Source: Rhodococcus koreensis (GTDB lineage: Bacteria; Actinomycetota; Actinomycetes; Mycobacteriales; Mycobacteriaceae). Taken from it: DNA of 64,000 bases. A model generated the notes under the pieces. That model was not told the DNA's origin. It ran no database searches and saw nothing but the letters and a program-made list of their open reading frames with translations. The stretch covers positions 3,534,001 to 3,598,000 of the forward strand of contig NZ_FNSV01000005.1 in assembly GCF_900105905.1 (NCBI RefSeq), given 5' to 3'. Within the stretch, counting starts at the first letter, position 1, and each line of letters starts with the position of its first letter. Shown here piece after piece: positions 42,327-50,192 of the stretch. A program made the position numbers and the translations under genes.

Positions 42327-43262
42327 TCAGTATCCATCACGTGTGCGCTCCGTCGCGGGCACTTCCCACGCAGAGGGTGTTCGCGCCGCGTACTGTCGCG
42401 CCTCGTCCATGAGCGTCCGCGCGGGTGGCGTGAGGTGGCTCTGCCGGCAGACGGCGGCGACGTGGAGGTAGGACTCGGGGACGATGCGGTGCACGGTGGC
42501 GCCCGCCTGCCGGGCCGACGGCGCCCAGGACGACGGCATGACGGCCTGGCCGAATCCGCTGAGCACCATCGGCAGGATCGACGTGCGGTGCGCGACCTCG
42601 GCGACGATGGTGGCCGCGACGCCGCTGGCGAGCACCTCGTCGACGAGGGTCCGCATCAACGACCCCCGCTGCGACACGATCAACCGGAATCCGGACAGTT
42701 CCGATCTCCGAATCTCCGGGCGCTCCGGCGTTTCGGCGCCCGGCCCGGAGATGAGGATCAGCGGCTGGCTTTCCAGCGCGACGACGTCGAGTTCGGGGGC
42801 ACGCACCGCGGCGGGGGAACCGAGGATCCCGACCTCGCAGACGCCGGTGCGCACGGCGTGCAGAACCTCCTCGGGTGTGAACGCCGCCTCGGCGTTGACG
42901 GTGACCGACGGATAGGTGCGGCTGAAACTGGTGAGGATCGTGGTGAGGGGTTCGATCCCGGGTGACGGCATCGTGATCAGGTCGACGCGGCCGGCGCGCA
43001 GCCCCTTCAGCGCATCGACGGACGCCTTCGCGTCCTCGAGGTCGCGCAGCACCACACGGGCCGGGCCGACGAGTGTTTCGCCGGCGTCGCTGAGTACCAG
43101 CCTGCGTCCGACGCGGTGGAAGAGCGGCACCCCCAGCTCCCGTTCGAGCGCGGATATCGACTGCGAGAGCGACGGCTGCGCGATCAGCAGTGTTTCCGCC
43201 GCGCGGTTGATGCCACCCTGATCGACCACCGCCAGGAAGTACCGCAACTGCCGCGCGTCCAC
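42327..43262 (-). CDS. LysR-family regulator, divergent from tartrate dehydrogenase gene 1
   Basis: The 311-residue protein starts VDARQLRYFLAVVDQGGINRA at GTG 43262, preceded by GAGGTGAG. The winged HTH is AAETLLIAQPSLSQSISAL, and the effector-binding domain spans about residues 90-295. The next gene on the plus strand is a tartrate dehydrogenase 191 bases away, and the spacing is that of a classical LysR divergent pair. The expected ligand is tartrate, malate or a product of the module. A longer frame to 43316 has no better ribosome site. Confidence 0.9.
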   Translation of the reverse strand: MDARQLRYFLAVVDQGGINRAAETLLIAQPSLSQSISALERELGVPLFHRVGRRLVLSDAGETLVGPARVVLRDLEDAKASVDALKGLRAGRVDLITMPSPGIEPLTTILTSFSRTYPSVTVNAEAAFTPEEVLHAVRTGVCEVGILGSPAAVRAPELDVVALESQPLILISGPGAETPERPEIRRSELSGFRLIVSQRGSLMRTLVDEVLASGVAATIVAEVAHRTSILPMVLSGFGQAVMPSSWAPSARQAGATVHRIVPESYLHVAAVCRQSHLTPPARTLMDEARQYAARTPSAWEVPATERTRDGY

Positions 43263-43341
43263 CGGCTCACCTCGTTTCCGTTCACCTCGCGCCGAACCGC
43301 TGTCCGGGCCACTCACTCTACCTGCGGAAACAGCCGCCGAT

Positions 43342-43354
43342 TAGGTGAAACCTA
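43342..43354. promoter_or_regulatory. LysR-type operator TAGGT-GAA-ACCTA
   Basis: TAGGTGAAACCTA is a perfect 5-3-5 palindrome extended on one side by TAA, 80 bases before the LysR start and 100 bases before the dehydrogenase start. Its position and symmetry fit the recognition site of the divergent LysR regulator. Confidence 0.5.
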
Positions 43355-43453
43355 TAAGCCGGATCGAGTCTTGGTCATGGACGCTGCGCGAGTGTGACGG
43401 GTTAATGAATGCATCACACACTGTGACGAGCACAACACGATGGAGGCAACGAC

Positions 43454-44548
43454 ATGGCACCGCAGACGTTCAAGATTGCATCGATCCCCGCCGACGGCGT
43501 CGGCAAGGAGGTCGTCGCTGCCGGACGGCGCGTGCTCGACGTCCTCGCAGAACAGTCCGGTGGGCGTTTCGCCTTCGAGTGGGAAGAGTTCCCCTGGGGC
43601 TGCGGGTACTACGAGCAGACCGGGAAGATGATGGCCGACGACGGCCTCGACACCCTGAAGGCCTTCGACGCCATCTACTTCGGTGCGGTCGGCTGGGAGA
43701 ACGTCCCCGATCACATCAGCCTCTGGGGGCTGCGGCTCAACATCACCCAGAACTTCGACCAGTGGGCGAACGTGCGACCGGTGAAGTTCCTCCCCGGCGT
43801 GCAGTCCCCGCTCCGCAAGGCGGACGACACCGAACTCGACTGGGTCGTCGTCCGGGAGAACAGCGAAGGCGAATACGCCGGCCTCGGCGGACGTAACCTC
43901 AGCGGCCGCGGACCGGGCAACGAGGTCGCCCTGCAGACCGCGCTGTTCACCGAGAAGGGATGCGAGCGCATCATGCGCTTCGCGTTCGACCTGGCCCGCA
44001 CCCGCACGGTGAAGAAGGTCTCCAGCGTCACCAAGTCCAACGCCCAGCAGTACGGCATGGTCCTGTGGGACGACGTCTTCAAGCGCGTTTCCCTCGACTA
44101 CCCGGACGTCGCGACCGAAAGCGTCCTCGTCGACGCGATGAGCGCGAAGTTCATCCTGCACCCGGAGGACCTGTCCGTGGTGGTGGCGTCGAACCTCAAC
44201 GCCGACATCCTCTCCGACCTCGGCTCCGCGCTCGCGGGAAGCCTCGGGGTTGCGGCGAGCGCGAACCTCAACCCGGAGCGCCGCTTCCCCAGCATGTTCG
44301 AACCCGTCCACGGTTCCGCCCCCGACATCGCGGGCCAGGGCATCAGCAACCCGATCGGCGCGATCGCCAGCGCCGCCCTGATGCTCGACCACTTCGGCCT
44401 GCACGACGAGGCCCGCCGCGTCGAAGCCGCCATCGAGGCCGCCACCGCGAGCGGCGCACTGACCCGCGACATCGGCGGCTCGTCGGACACCGCGGCCGTC
44501 ACCGAAGCGATCGTGCACGCCCTGCAGACCGCACTGACCCCTGCCTGA
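43454..44548 (+). CDS. tartrate dehydrogenase/decarboxylase (TtuC/YeaU family), copy 1
   Basis: The 364-residue protein belongs to the isocitrate/isopropylmalate dehydrogenase superfamily. Motifs are VVVRENSEGEY (substrate-binding Arg), VTKSNAQQYGMVLWDDVF (catalytic Lys), NLNADILSDLGSALAGSLG (metal-binding Asp) and FEPVHGSAPDIAGQG. The family oxidises L- or meso-tartrate or D-malate with NAD and Mn2+, releasing CO2; TtuC makes D-glycerate from meso-tartrate. GGAGG precedes ATG 43454. A DctA-type carrier and a decayed glycerate kinase follow on the same strand, consistent with a tartrate-to-glycerate route. A homologue lies at 47542. Confidence 0.9.
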   Translation: MAPQTFKIASIPADGVGKEVVAAGRRVLDVLAEQSGGRFAFEWEEFPWGCGYYEQTGKMMADDGLDTLKAFDAIYFGAVGWENVPDHISLWGLRLNITQNFDQWANVRPVKFLPGVQSPLRKADDTELDWVVVRENSEGEYAGLGGRNLSGRGPGNEVALQTALFTEKGCERIMRFAFDLARTRTVKKVSSVTKSNAQQYGMVLWDDVFKRVSLDYPDVATESVLVDAMSAKFILHPEDLSVVVASNLNADILSDLGSALAGSLGVAASANLNPERRFPSMFEPVHGSAPDIAGQGISNPIGAIASAALMLDHFGLHDEARRVEAAIEAATASGALTRDIGGSSDTAAVTEAIVHALQTALTPA

Positions 44549-44564
44549 CCGACCCACACACCGC

Positions 44565-44599
44565 CGGCCCGACTCGGCATGATCTGCCGGGTCGGGTCG
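44565..44599 (+). terminator. hairpin between tartrate dehydrogenase 1 and its carrier
   Basis: CGGCCCGACTCGGCA at 44565-44579 pairs with 44585-44599 across a five-base loop, with two wobble or mismatch positions. It could act as a terminator or as an attenuator that lowers carrier expression relative to the enzyme. Confidence 0.5.
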
Positions 44600-44673
44600 T
44601 CACTGCTCGAACGGTCGGTAACTCTCGGCCACCCCGTCTTCATACCTGAACGCTCTCACCCGAGGTGAATGTC

Positions 44674-46131
44674 ATGGAAACACTCAGCAGCGCAGCGAGT
44701 TACCCACAGGTGACCGCGGACCCCGCCGCGAAGGCGGCCACGGTGAAGAAACCCTGGTACAGGCAACTGTACTTCTGGGTCCTGATCGCGATCGTGCTCG
44801 GCATCCTCGTCGGGTGGCTCTGGCCCGACACCGGCGAGGCGATGGAGCCGATCGGCACCACCTTCATCACGGCGATGAAGATGCTGATCTGCCCGATCGT
44901 GTTCCTGACGATCGTCGGCGGGATCGCGAGTGTCGCGGATCTGAAGAAGGTCGGGCTGACCGGAATCAAGGCGCTGACCTACTTCCAGGTCGGAACGATC
45001 CTCGCGCTGCTGACCGGACTCGTCGCGATCAACCTCTTCCGCCTCGGGGACGGGGTGAATGCCGACGCATCCTCCCTCGAAACCACCGAATCCGCCGGCA
45101 AACTCATCAAGGCCGGCGAGGAGAAGGAGTGGTGGGAGTTCATCACCCACCTGGTCCCGGACAGCGTGTTCGGACCGTTCGTCGAGGGCGACATCCTGCA
45201 GGTCATCTTCCTCGCCGTCATCTTCGGTGTGGCCATCAACGCGGTGGGACAGATCGCCGCGCCGATCCGGGACGCCGTCGAACGCCTCACCGCAGTGGTG
45301 TTCAAGGTCCTGAGTTTCATCATGAAACTCGCACCGCTCGGCGCGTTCGGCGCCATGGCCTTCGCCATCGGCAAGTACGGTGTCTCCACCCTCACCAGCC
45401 TCGGCAGCCTGATCCTGCTGTTCTACGCCACCTCCGCGTTCTTCGTCGTCGTGGTCCTCGGATCCGTCATGGCGTATTTGCGGCTCAACATCTTCCGCAT
45501 GCTCGGCTTCTTCAAGGAAGAACTGCTGCTCATTCTCGGCACCTCCACCGCCGAGCCCGCGCTGCCCGGTTTGATGCGCAAACTGGAGTACGCCGGAGTC
45601 AAGAAGCCCACAGTGGGTCTCGTCGTGCCCACCGGCTACAGTTTCAACCTCGACGGCGCCGCCATCTATCTCTCCCTCGCCGCGCTGTACATCGCCCAGG
45701 CCACCAACACCGACCTGTCGATCCCTCAGCAACTCGGCCTGCTCGGGGTCATGCTGCTGACCTCGAAGGGCGCCGCGGGTGTCGCCGGCGGCGGATTCAT
45801 CGCCCTGACAGCCACGTTGAGCACCCTCGGCACCATCCCCGCGGCCGGCATCATGCTCATCTTCGGCATCGACAAGTTCATGTCCGAATGCCGCGCCCTG
45901 GTGAACTTCATCGGCAACGCCGTCGCCACCCTGTTCGTCGCCAAATGGAACCACGAACTCGACGTCGACCGCGCCCGCCGCGTCTTCGCCGGCGAGGTCC
46001 TTCCCGCACCCGAGGGTGAGGTCGAGAACGACTTCGACATGGAGGTGCTTGAACAGGAACCACGACCGGAACGCATCGACCACGAACGGCTCGATCCCGC
46101 GGCGGCGCCCGCGCACTCCGCACAGCGATAA
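44674..46131 (+). CDS. DctA-type dicarboxylate symporter (DAACS family), copy 2
   Basis: The 485-residue membrane protein is homologous to the dctA product at 4977. It has GTSTAEPALPGLMRKLEYAG, VPTGYSFNLDGAAIYLSLAA, LLTSKGAAGVAGGGFIAL and FMSECRALVNFIGNAVAT, matching the re-entrant loops and substrate-binding segments. A charged C-terminal tail of about 45 residues is extra. GAGG precedes ATG 44674; GTG 44665 is an alternative. Following the tartrate dehydrogenase by 125 bases, it probably imports tartrate or malate. A relic of a glycerate kinase follows 34 bases later. Confidence 0.92.
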   Translation: METLSSAASYPQVTADPAAKAATVKKPWYRQLYFWVLIAIVLGILVGWLWPDTGEAMEPIGTTFITAMKMLICPIVFLTIVGGIASVADLKKVGLTGIKALTYFQVGTILALLTGLVAINLFRLGDGVNADASSLETTESAGKLIKAGEEKEWWEFITHLVPDSVFGPFVEGDILQVIFLAVIFGVAINAVGQIAAPIRDAVERLTAVVFKVLSFIMKLAPLGAFGAMAFAIGKYGVSTLTSLGSLILLFYATSAFFVVVVLGSVMAYLRLNIFRMLGFFKEELLLILGTSTAEPALPGLMRKLEYAGVKKPTVGLVVPTGYSFNLDGAAIYLSLAALYIAQATNTDLSIPQQLGLLGVMLLTSKGAAGVAGGGFIALTATLSTLGTIPAAGIMLIFGIDKFMSECRALVNFIGNAVATLFVAKWNHELDVDRARRVFAGEVLPAPEGEVENDFDMEVLEQEPRPERIDHERLDPAAAPAHSAQR

Positions 46132-46165
46132 CCGCAGTCGCACTGCACACGAGAGAGGAAGGCCG

Positions 46166-46452
46166 ATGAGGGTTCTGGTTGTCCCGGACAAATTCCAGGG
46201 CTCGCTCTCCGCGGCCGATGTCGCGGAACATCTCTCGGCCGGACTCGCCTCGGCGGGCATCACGAGCAGGCAACGTCCTCTCGGGATGCTCGCCGCCCTC
46301 GGGTTCACCTTTTCCGACACCTCGGGACGACCCTGCGGGCGTGCGGGCGAACCCTTCCCGACGTCGCGACGATCGACTCCGCCCGCGCAGCGCACCTGTC
46401 CGGAATCGAGATCAGCCACATCGGGCGCGAAATCGGCCAGACCTACTCCTGA
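46166..46452 (+). pseudogene. decayed glycerate kinase (GlxK/GarK family)
   Basis: ATG 46166, after GAGAGAGGAAGG, encodes MRVLVVPDKFQGSLSAADVA, the N-terminus of type 1 glycerate kinase. After about 36 residues the sequence jumps to LGMLAALGFTFSDTSG, a segment that lies far inside the family. It then leaves frame near 46325, and a second frame gives LPDVATIDSARAAHLSGIEI before TGA at 46452. More than 200 residues are missing, including the nucleotide-binding core. The gene once probably phosphorylated the glycerate made by the tartrate dehydrogenase two genes upstream. Its 3' end now overlaps the stop of the opposite LysR gene. Confidence 0.8.
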
Positions 46453-47360
46453 CTCGGCTCGATCCGGTCGCTCAGTCCGGCGGCGAGATGGTCGACGAGA
46501 GCGCGGATACGACGGGGCACGTGCGACGTGGCGGAGTACAGCGCGTTGATGTCGGCGGAGGGCGTGGGGAAGTCGGACAACACCTGCACGAGTGCCCCCT
46601 CACGAAGAAGCGGAGCCACGTGCCACAGGGAACGCATGATCAAGCCGTGTCCTTCCACGCACCAGCGCGTGGTGACGTCCCCGTCGTTGCACAGAAGGTT
46701 TCCGGCCACTCGAATGGCGATCTCGTCGTTCGCCGGCCCGAACCGCCACAGTGCGTAGTCGCCTTCGTTCTCACGCAACACGATGCAGTTGTGGTGTTCG
46801 AGGTCTTTGGGCTGTGTGGGCGTTCCATGCCGTTCGAGATAGCCCGGAGCGGCACACACCACGCGGCGGTTCCGGCTCAGGCGTTTGGCGGTCAACCTCG
46901 AGTCCTGCAACGACCCGACACGGATGCCGACGTCGAACGTGGTCCCGGCGATGTTGAGCGGGAGCGGCGAGAGGTCGAGTTCGATCTGCACACGAGGATG
47001 CTCGTCGAGGAACTGTCCGACCAGCGGCGCTATGTGCGCTCGGCCCAGGCCCAAAGTGGCATGCACCCGCACGCGGCCGACGAGTTCGGCGTGCTGCTCG
47101 GAGATCGATTCCTCGAGTTCGGTCACTTCTGCGGCGATGACCGCCGCCCCCGCCGCGTAGCGCTCACCCTCCGAGGTGAGCGTGAGCCGGCGAGTCGTTC
47201 GCTGGATCAACCGGACCCCTAGCCGCTTCTCGATCCGACTCAGCCTCTTACTCACCGACGAGACCGACACGCCGAACTCGCGGGCCGCTTCGGTCAGGCT
47301 CGACGACCGCGCGACGACGTCGAAGAACAGTACGTCCTCGGCCGATGCATCACTTGTCAT
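46443..47360 (-). CDS. LysR-family regulator (DmlR-like), divergent from tartrate dehydrogenase gene 2
   Basis: The 305-residue protein starts MTSDASAEDVLFFDVVARSS. Its winged HTH is SLTEAAREFGVSVSSVSKRL, and LIQRTTRRLTLTSEGERY is characteristic of the DmlR/LrhA-like LysR branch common beside D-malate/tartrate dehydrogenases. The effector domain spans about residues 88-295. It is divergent from the second TtuC-family gene, 181 bases apart. The TAG stop overlaps the remnant glycerate kinase by ten bases. Confidence 0.9.
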   Translation of the reverse strand: MTSDASAEDVLFFDVVARSSSLTEAAREFGVSVSSVSKRLSRIEKRLGVRLIQRTTRRLTLTSEGERYAAGAAVIAAEVTELEESISEQHAELVGRVRVHATLGLGRAHIAPLVGQFLDEHPRVQIELDLSPLPLNIAGTTFDVGIRVGSLQDSRLTAKRLSRNRRVVCAAPGYLERHGTPTQPKDLEHHNCIVLRENEGDYALWRFGPANDEIAIRVAGNLLCNDGDVTTRWCVEGHGLIMRSLWHVAPLLREGALVQVLSDFPTPSADINALYSATSHVPRRIRALVDHLAAGLSDRIEPSQE

Positions 47361-47370
47361 AGGTCCATTC

Positions 47371-47431
47371 TTTCCCTCGAGGAAAAACTGTCTTGCGTAT
47401 TCACCGCTTTTCTATCCGATTGTTGCCCAAT
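47371..47431. promoter_or_regulatory. two inverted repeats in the LysR/tartrate dehydrogenase 2 promoter region
   Basis: TTTCC-CTCGA-GGAAA at 47371-47385 lies 11 bases from the LysR start, and ATTG-TTGCC-CAAT at 47419-47431 lies 111 bases from the dehydrogenase start. Either may be the regulator's recognition or activation site. Motif-only evidence. Confidence 0.35.
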
Positions 47432-47541
47432 AGGCTGTGATCAGTCCCACAGTAGTTGGCATCGCGCAGTCCGGTCACTCCGCTTTCCGCGGAATACGCC
47501 GCGTGCCAGACTTTCTCACCCCAGTAAGGAGCACACGCATC

Positions 47542-48645
47542 ATGGGCGCAACGCATCGGATAGCAGTCATTCCCGGCGACGGAATCGGCACGGAGGTCGT
47601 CCCCGAGGGTCTGCGGGTCCTCGACGCCGCGGCGTCGGCGTTCGACTTCCAACTCGACTACGAGCAGTTCGACTACGCGAGCGCCGACTACTACACCACG
47701 ACGGGCACGATGCTGCCCGACGGCTGGTTCGATCAGCTCAGCCGCTTCGACTCGATCTTCTTCGGCGCCGTCGGCTGGCCGGACGTCGTCCCCGACCACA
47801 TCAGCCTGTGGGGAAGCCTGCTGCAGTTCCGCCGCCACTTCGACCAGTACGTGAGCCTGCGCCCGGTCAAACTCCTCCCCGGCATCACCAGCCCGCTCGC
47901 CGGACGCGAACCCGGTGACGTCGACTTCTACGTCGTGCGGGAAAACACCGAGGGCGAATACTCGAGCATCGGCGGCAAGATCTTCGAAGGCACCGACCGC
48001 GAAACCGTCATCCAGGAAACGGTCATGACGCGAACCGGTGTGGACCGAATCCTGAAGTACGCCTTCGATCTCGCCCAGTCCCGGCCGAAGAAGCATCTGA
48101 CCTCCGCGACGAAGAGCAACGGCATCTCCATCTCGATGCCGTACTGGGACCAGCGCGTCGAAGCGATGGCCCAGAACTTCGCGGACGTCGCGGTGGACAA
48201 GTACCACATCGACATCCTCACCGCGAACTTCGTCCTGCACCCGGACTGGTTCGACGTCGTCGTAGCCAGCAACCTGTTCGGGGACATCCTCTCCGACCTC
48301 GGCCCGGCCTGCACCGGCACCATCGGCGTGGCCCCGAGCGGAAACATCAACCCCGAGCGCAAGTTCCCGAGCCTGTTCGAGCCGGTCCACGGGTCGGCCC
48401 CCGACATCGCGGGCAAGGGAATCGCCAACCCGATCGGGCAGATCTGGAGCGCAAGCATGATGCTCGAGCACCTCGGCGAGATCGAGGCCGCCGCCGCCGT
48501 CATGACCGCTGTCGAGGACGTCCTCGCGGTCGGCGGTAACACGCTCACACCCGACATGGGCGGCTCCGCCACCACCGTCTCGCTCGGTGAAGCGGTCACC
48601 CGGCAGTTCGAGACCAACACCAGCCTCCGACTGGTCCGTTCCTGA
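47542..48645 (+). CDS. tartrate dehydrogenase/decarboxylase or D-malate dehydrogenase (TtuC/DmlA family), copy 2
   Basis: The 367-residue protein begins MGATHRIAVIPGDGIGTEVV with the family GDGIG loop. It then has YVVRENTEGEYSSIGG, TSATKSNGISISMPYWD (catalytic Lys), VVASNLFGDILSDLGPA (metal Asp) and FEPVHGSAPDIAGKGIANPI. It is homologous to the gene at 43454 but is the more canonical copy. ATG 47542 follows AAGGAG; the open frame from 47437 lacks a ribosome site. It is divergent from a DmlR-like regulator and followed by a 2-hydroxycarboxylate carrier 103 bases downstream, which together form a second hydroxyacid-use module. Confidence 0.9.
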   Translation: MGATHRIAVIPGDGIGTEVVPEGLRVLDAAASAFDFQLDYEQFDYASADYYTTTGTMLPDGWFDQLSRFDSIFFGAVGWPDVVPDHISLWGSLLQFRRHFDQYVSLRPVKLLPGITSPLAGREPGDVDFYVVRENTEGEYSSIGGKIFEGTDRETVIQETVMTRTGVDRILKYAFDLAQSRPKKHLTSATKSNGISISMPYWDQRVEAMAQNFADVAVDKYHIDILTANFVLHPDWFDVVVASNLFGDILSDLGPACTGTIGVAPSGNINPERKFPSLFEPVHGSAPDIAGKGIANPIGQIWSASMMLEHLGEIEAAAAVMTAVEDVLAVGGNTLTPDMGGSATTVSLGEAVTRQFETNTSLRLVRS

Positions 48646-48748
48646 CGCATTCCCGCCGGCCGCGCCCTGCGCACCCATCGAGCGTGACCACCTCCGCTCC
48701 CTCCACCTGCGGCTTGCGAGGCCGCCACACCCCCCGAGGGGAAAACCC

Positions 48749-50062
48749 ATGAGCATCGAGACTCGACCAGAGATTGCTTCACCCTTCCGCCGAGCCAAGC
48801 TCGACGGCGTGCCGCTGATCATTCCCATCGCACTGACCGCCGTTGTGATGGTCGCCGGCCTGTTCAACTCCATTCCCAAGAACATGATCGGCGGTCTCGC
48901 GGTGATCGTCGGATTGGGAATGCTGCTCGGACCGTTGGGTAATCGACTTCCGATCATCTCCAAGATCGGCGGTGGCGCACTCGTCTGCCTGATGACCCCG
49001 TCCATCCTGGTCTACTTCGGGGTCTTCAACGACAACACACTCGACGCCGTGCACTCATTGATGAAAGAAGCCAACTTCCTCTATTTCGTCATCTGCACAC
49101 TGGTGGTCGGCAGCATCCTGGGCATGAGCCGCAAGGTCATGATCGGCGGCCTCGTCAAGATCTTCCCGCCGCTGTTCGTCGGCACCGCCGTCGCCGTCTC
49201 GGTCGGCATCGGCGTTGCGATGCTCTTCGGCTACGACTTCCACCGCGCGCTGTTCTTCATCGTCGTCCCCATCCTCGGCGGCGGAATCGGCGAGGGAGTC
49301 ATCCCGCTCTCGGCGGCGTACGCCTCGGCGATGGGCGGCGAATCGTCCACCTACATCTCGCAGCTCATCCCCGCCGCGATCATCGGCAACATCGTCGCCA
49401 TCATCAGCGCCGGCGTCCTACGCCGGATCGGTGACCGCAAACCCCACCTCGACGGCGGAGGCCAGCTGGTCAAGACCGGCGACACCGACGACCTGCTCGC
49501 CCCCTCGGACGAGGCGGCCGAACGCGAATCGAGCACATCACCCAACTACGCGATGGGTGTGCTGACGATCTGCAGTCTGTTCGTCCTGGGCACCTTGCTC
49601 GAGCATTTCGTCCACCTGCCGGCACCGGTTCTCGTCATCCTCATCTCGGTGATCTGCAAGCTGTTCAACGTCTTCCCGCACAGCGTCGAGGACAGCGCCC
49701 GGGGCGTCTACAAGATCATCTCCGGATACTTCATCTACCCCGTCATGATCGGTCTCGGGATGCTCTACGTCCCGCTGGCCGATGTCATCGATGTCGTCTC
49801 CATCGGATACGTGATCACCTGCACCGCCGTGGTGCTCTCGATGGTGCTCGTCGGGTTCTACGTGGGCAAGGCGATCGGCATGTACCCGGTCGACGCGTCC
49901 CTGGTGACCGTCTGCCACAGCGGCCTCGGCGGAACCGGCGACGTTGCGATCCTGTCTGCGTCCCAACGCATGAACCTCATGCCCTTCGCCCAGATCTCGA
50001 CCCGGCTCGGCGGTGTCACCACGGTCATCTCCGCCGCCTCTCTCATCCGGATCCTCGGCTGA
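48749..50062 (+). CDS. 2-hydroxycarboxylate transporter (CitS/CimH/MaeN family)
   Basis: The 437-residue membrane protein has about 11 helices. It shows the two GGxG re-entrant-loop signatures of the 2HCT family, GGGIGEGVIPLSAAYA near residue 175 and CHSGLGGTGDVAILSAS near residue 395, and a C-terminal Arg-containing segment (AQISTRLGG) that binds substrate carboxylates in relatives. It should import citrate, malate or a similar 2-hydroxyacid with sodium or protons. GAGGGG precedes ATG 48749; the open frame to 48587 runs inside the previous gene's tail. It belongs with the second TtuC-type dehydrogenase. Confidence 0.9.
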   Translation: MSIETRPEIASPFRRAKLDGVPLIIPIALTAVVMVAGLFNSIPKNMIGGLAVIVGLGMLLGPLGNRLPIISKIGGGALVCLMTPSILVYFGVFNDNTLDAVHSLMKEANFLYFVICTLVVGSILGMSRKVMIGGLVKIFPPLFVGTAVAVSVGIGVAMLFGYDFHRALFFIVVPILGGGIGEGVIPLSAAYASAMGGESSTYISQLIPAAIIGNIVAIISAGVLRRIGDRKPHLDGGGQLVKTGDTDDLLAPSDEAAERESSTSPNYAMGVLTICSLFVLGTLLEHFVHLPAPVLVILISVICKLFNVFPHSVEDSARGVYKIISGYFIYPVMIGLGMLYVPLADVIDVVSIGYVITCTAVVLSMVLVGFYVGKAIGMYPVDASLVTVCHSGLGGTGDVAILSASQRMNLMPFAQISTRLGGVTTVISAASLIRILG

Positions 50063-50192
50063 CTCCCGGCACGGCCGTGGTCGAGGTCGCCGACACCTGC
50101 GGCCAGGCCACTCTCCCGAGCGGCCGGCTCTCCCCCGCACACCGTCGGATCCACCAACCTCATCCACGTCCACCGGGTCGGCGACGACGACT

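Noticed and set aside
43403..43430. TCACACACTGTGA as a CRP site
   Set aside because: The half-sites are in the opposite order (TCACA then TGTGA) with a three-base spacer, so it does not match TGTGA-N6-TCACA.
44656..46419. A 587-residue minus-strand open frame
   Set aside because: Antisense shadow of the second DctA-type carrier; acidic/His-rich low-complexity composition and no recognisable domain.
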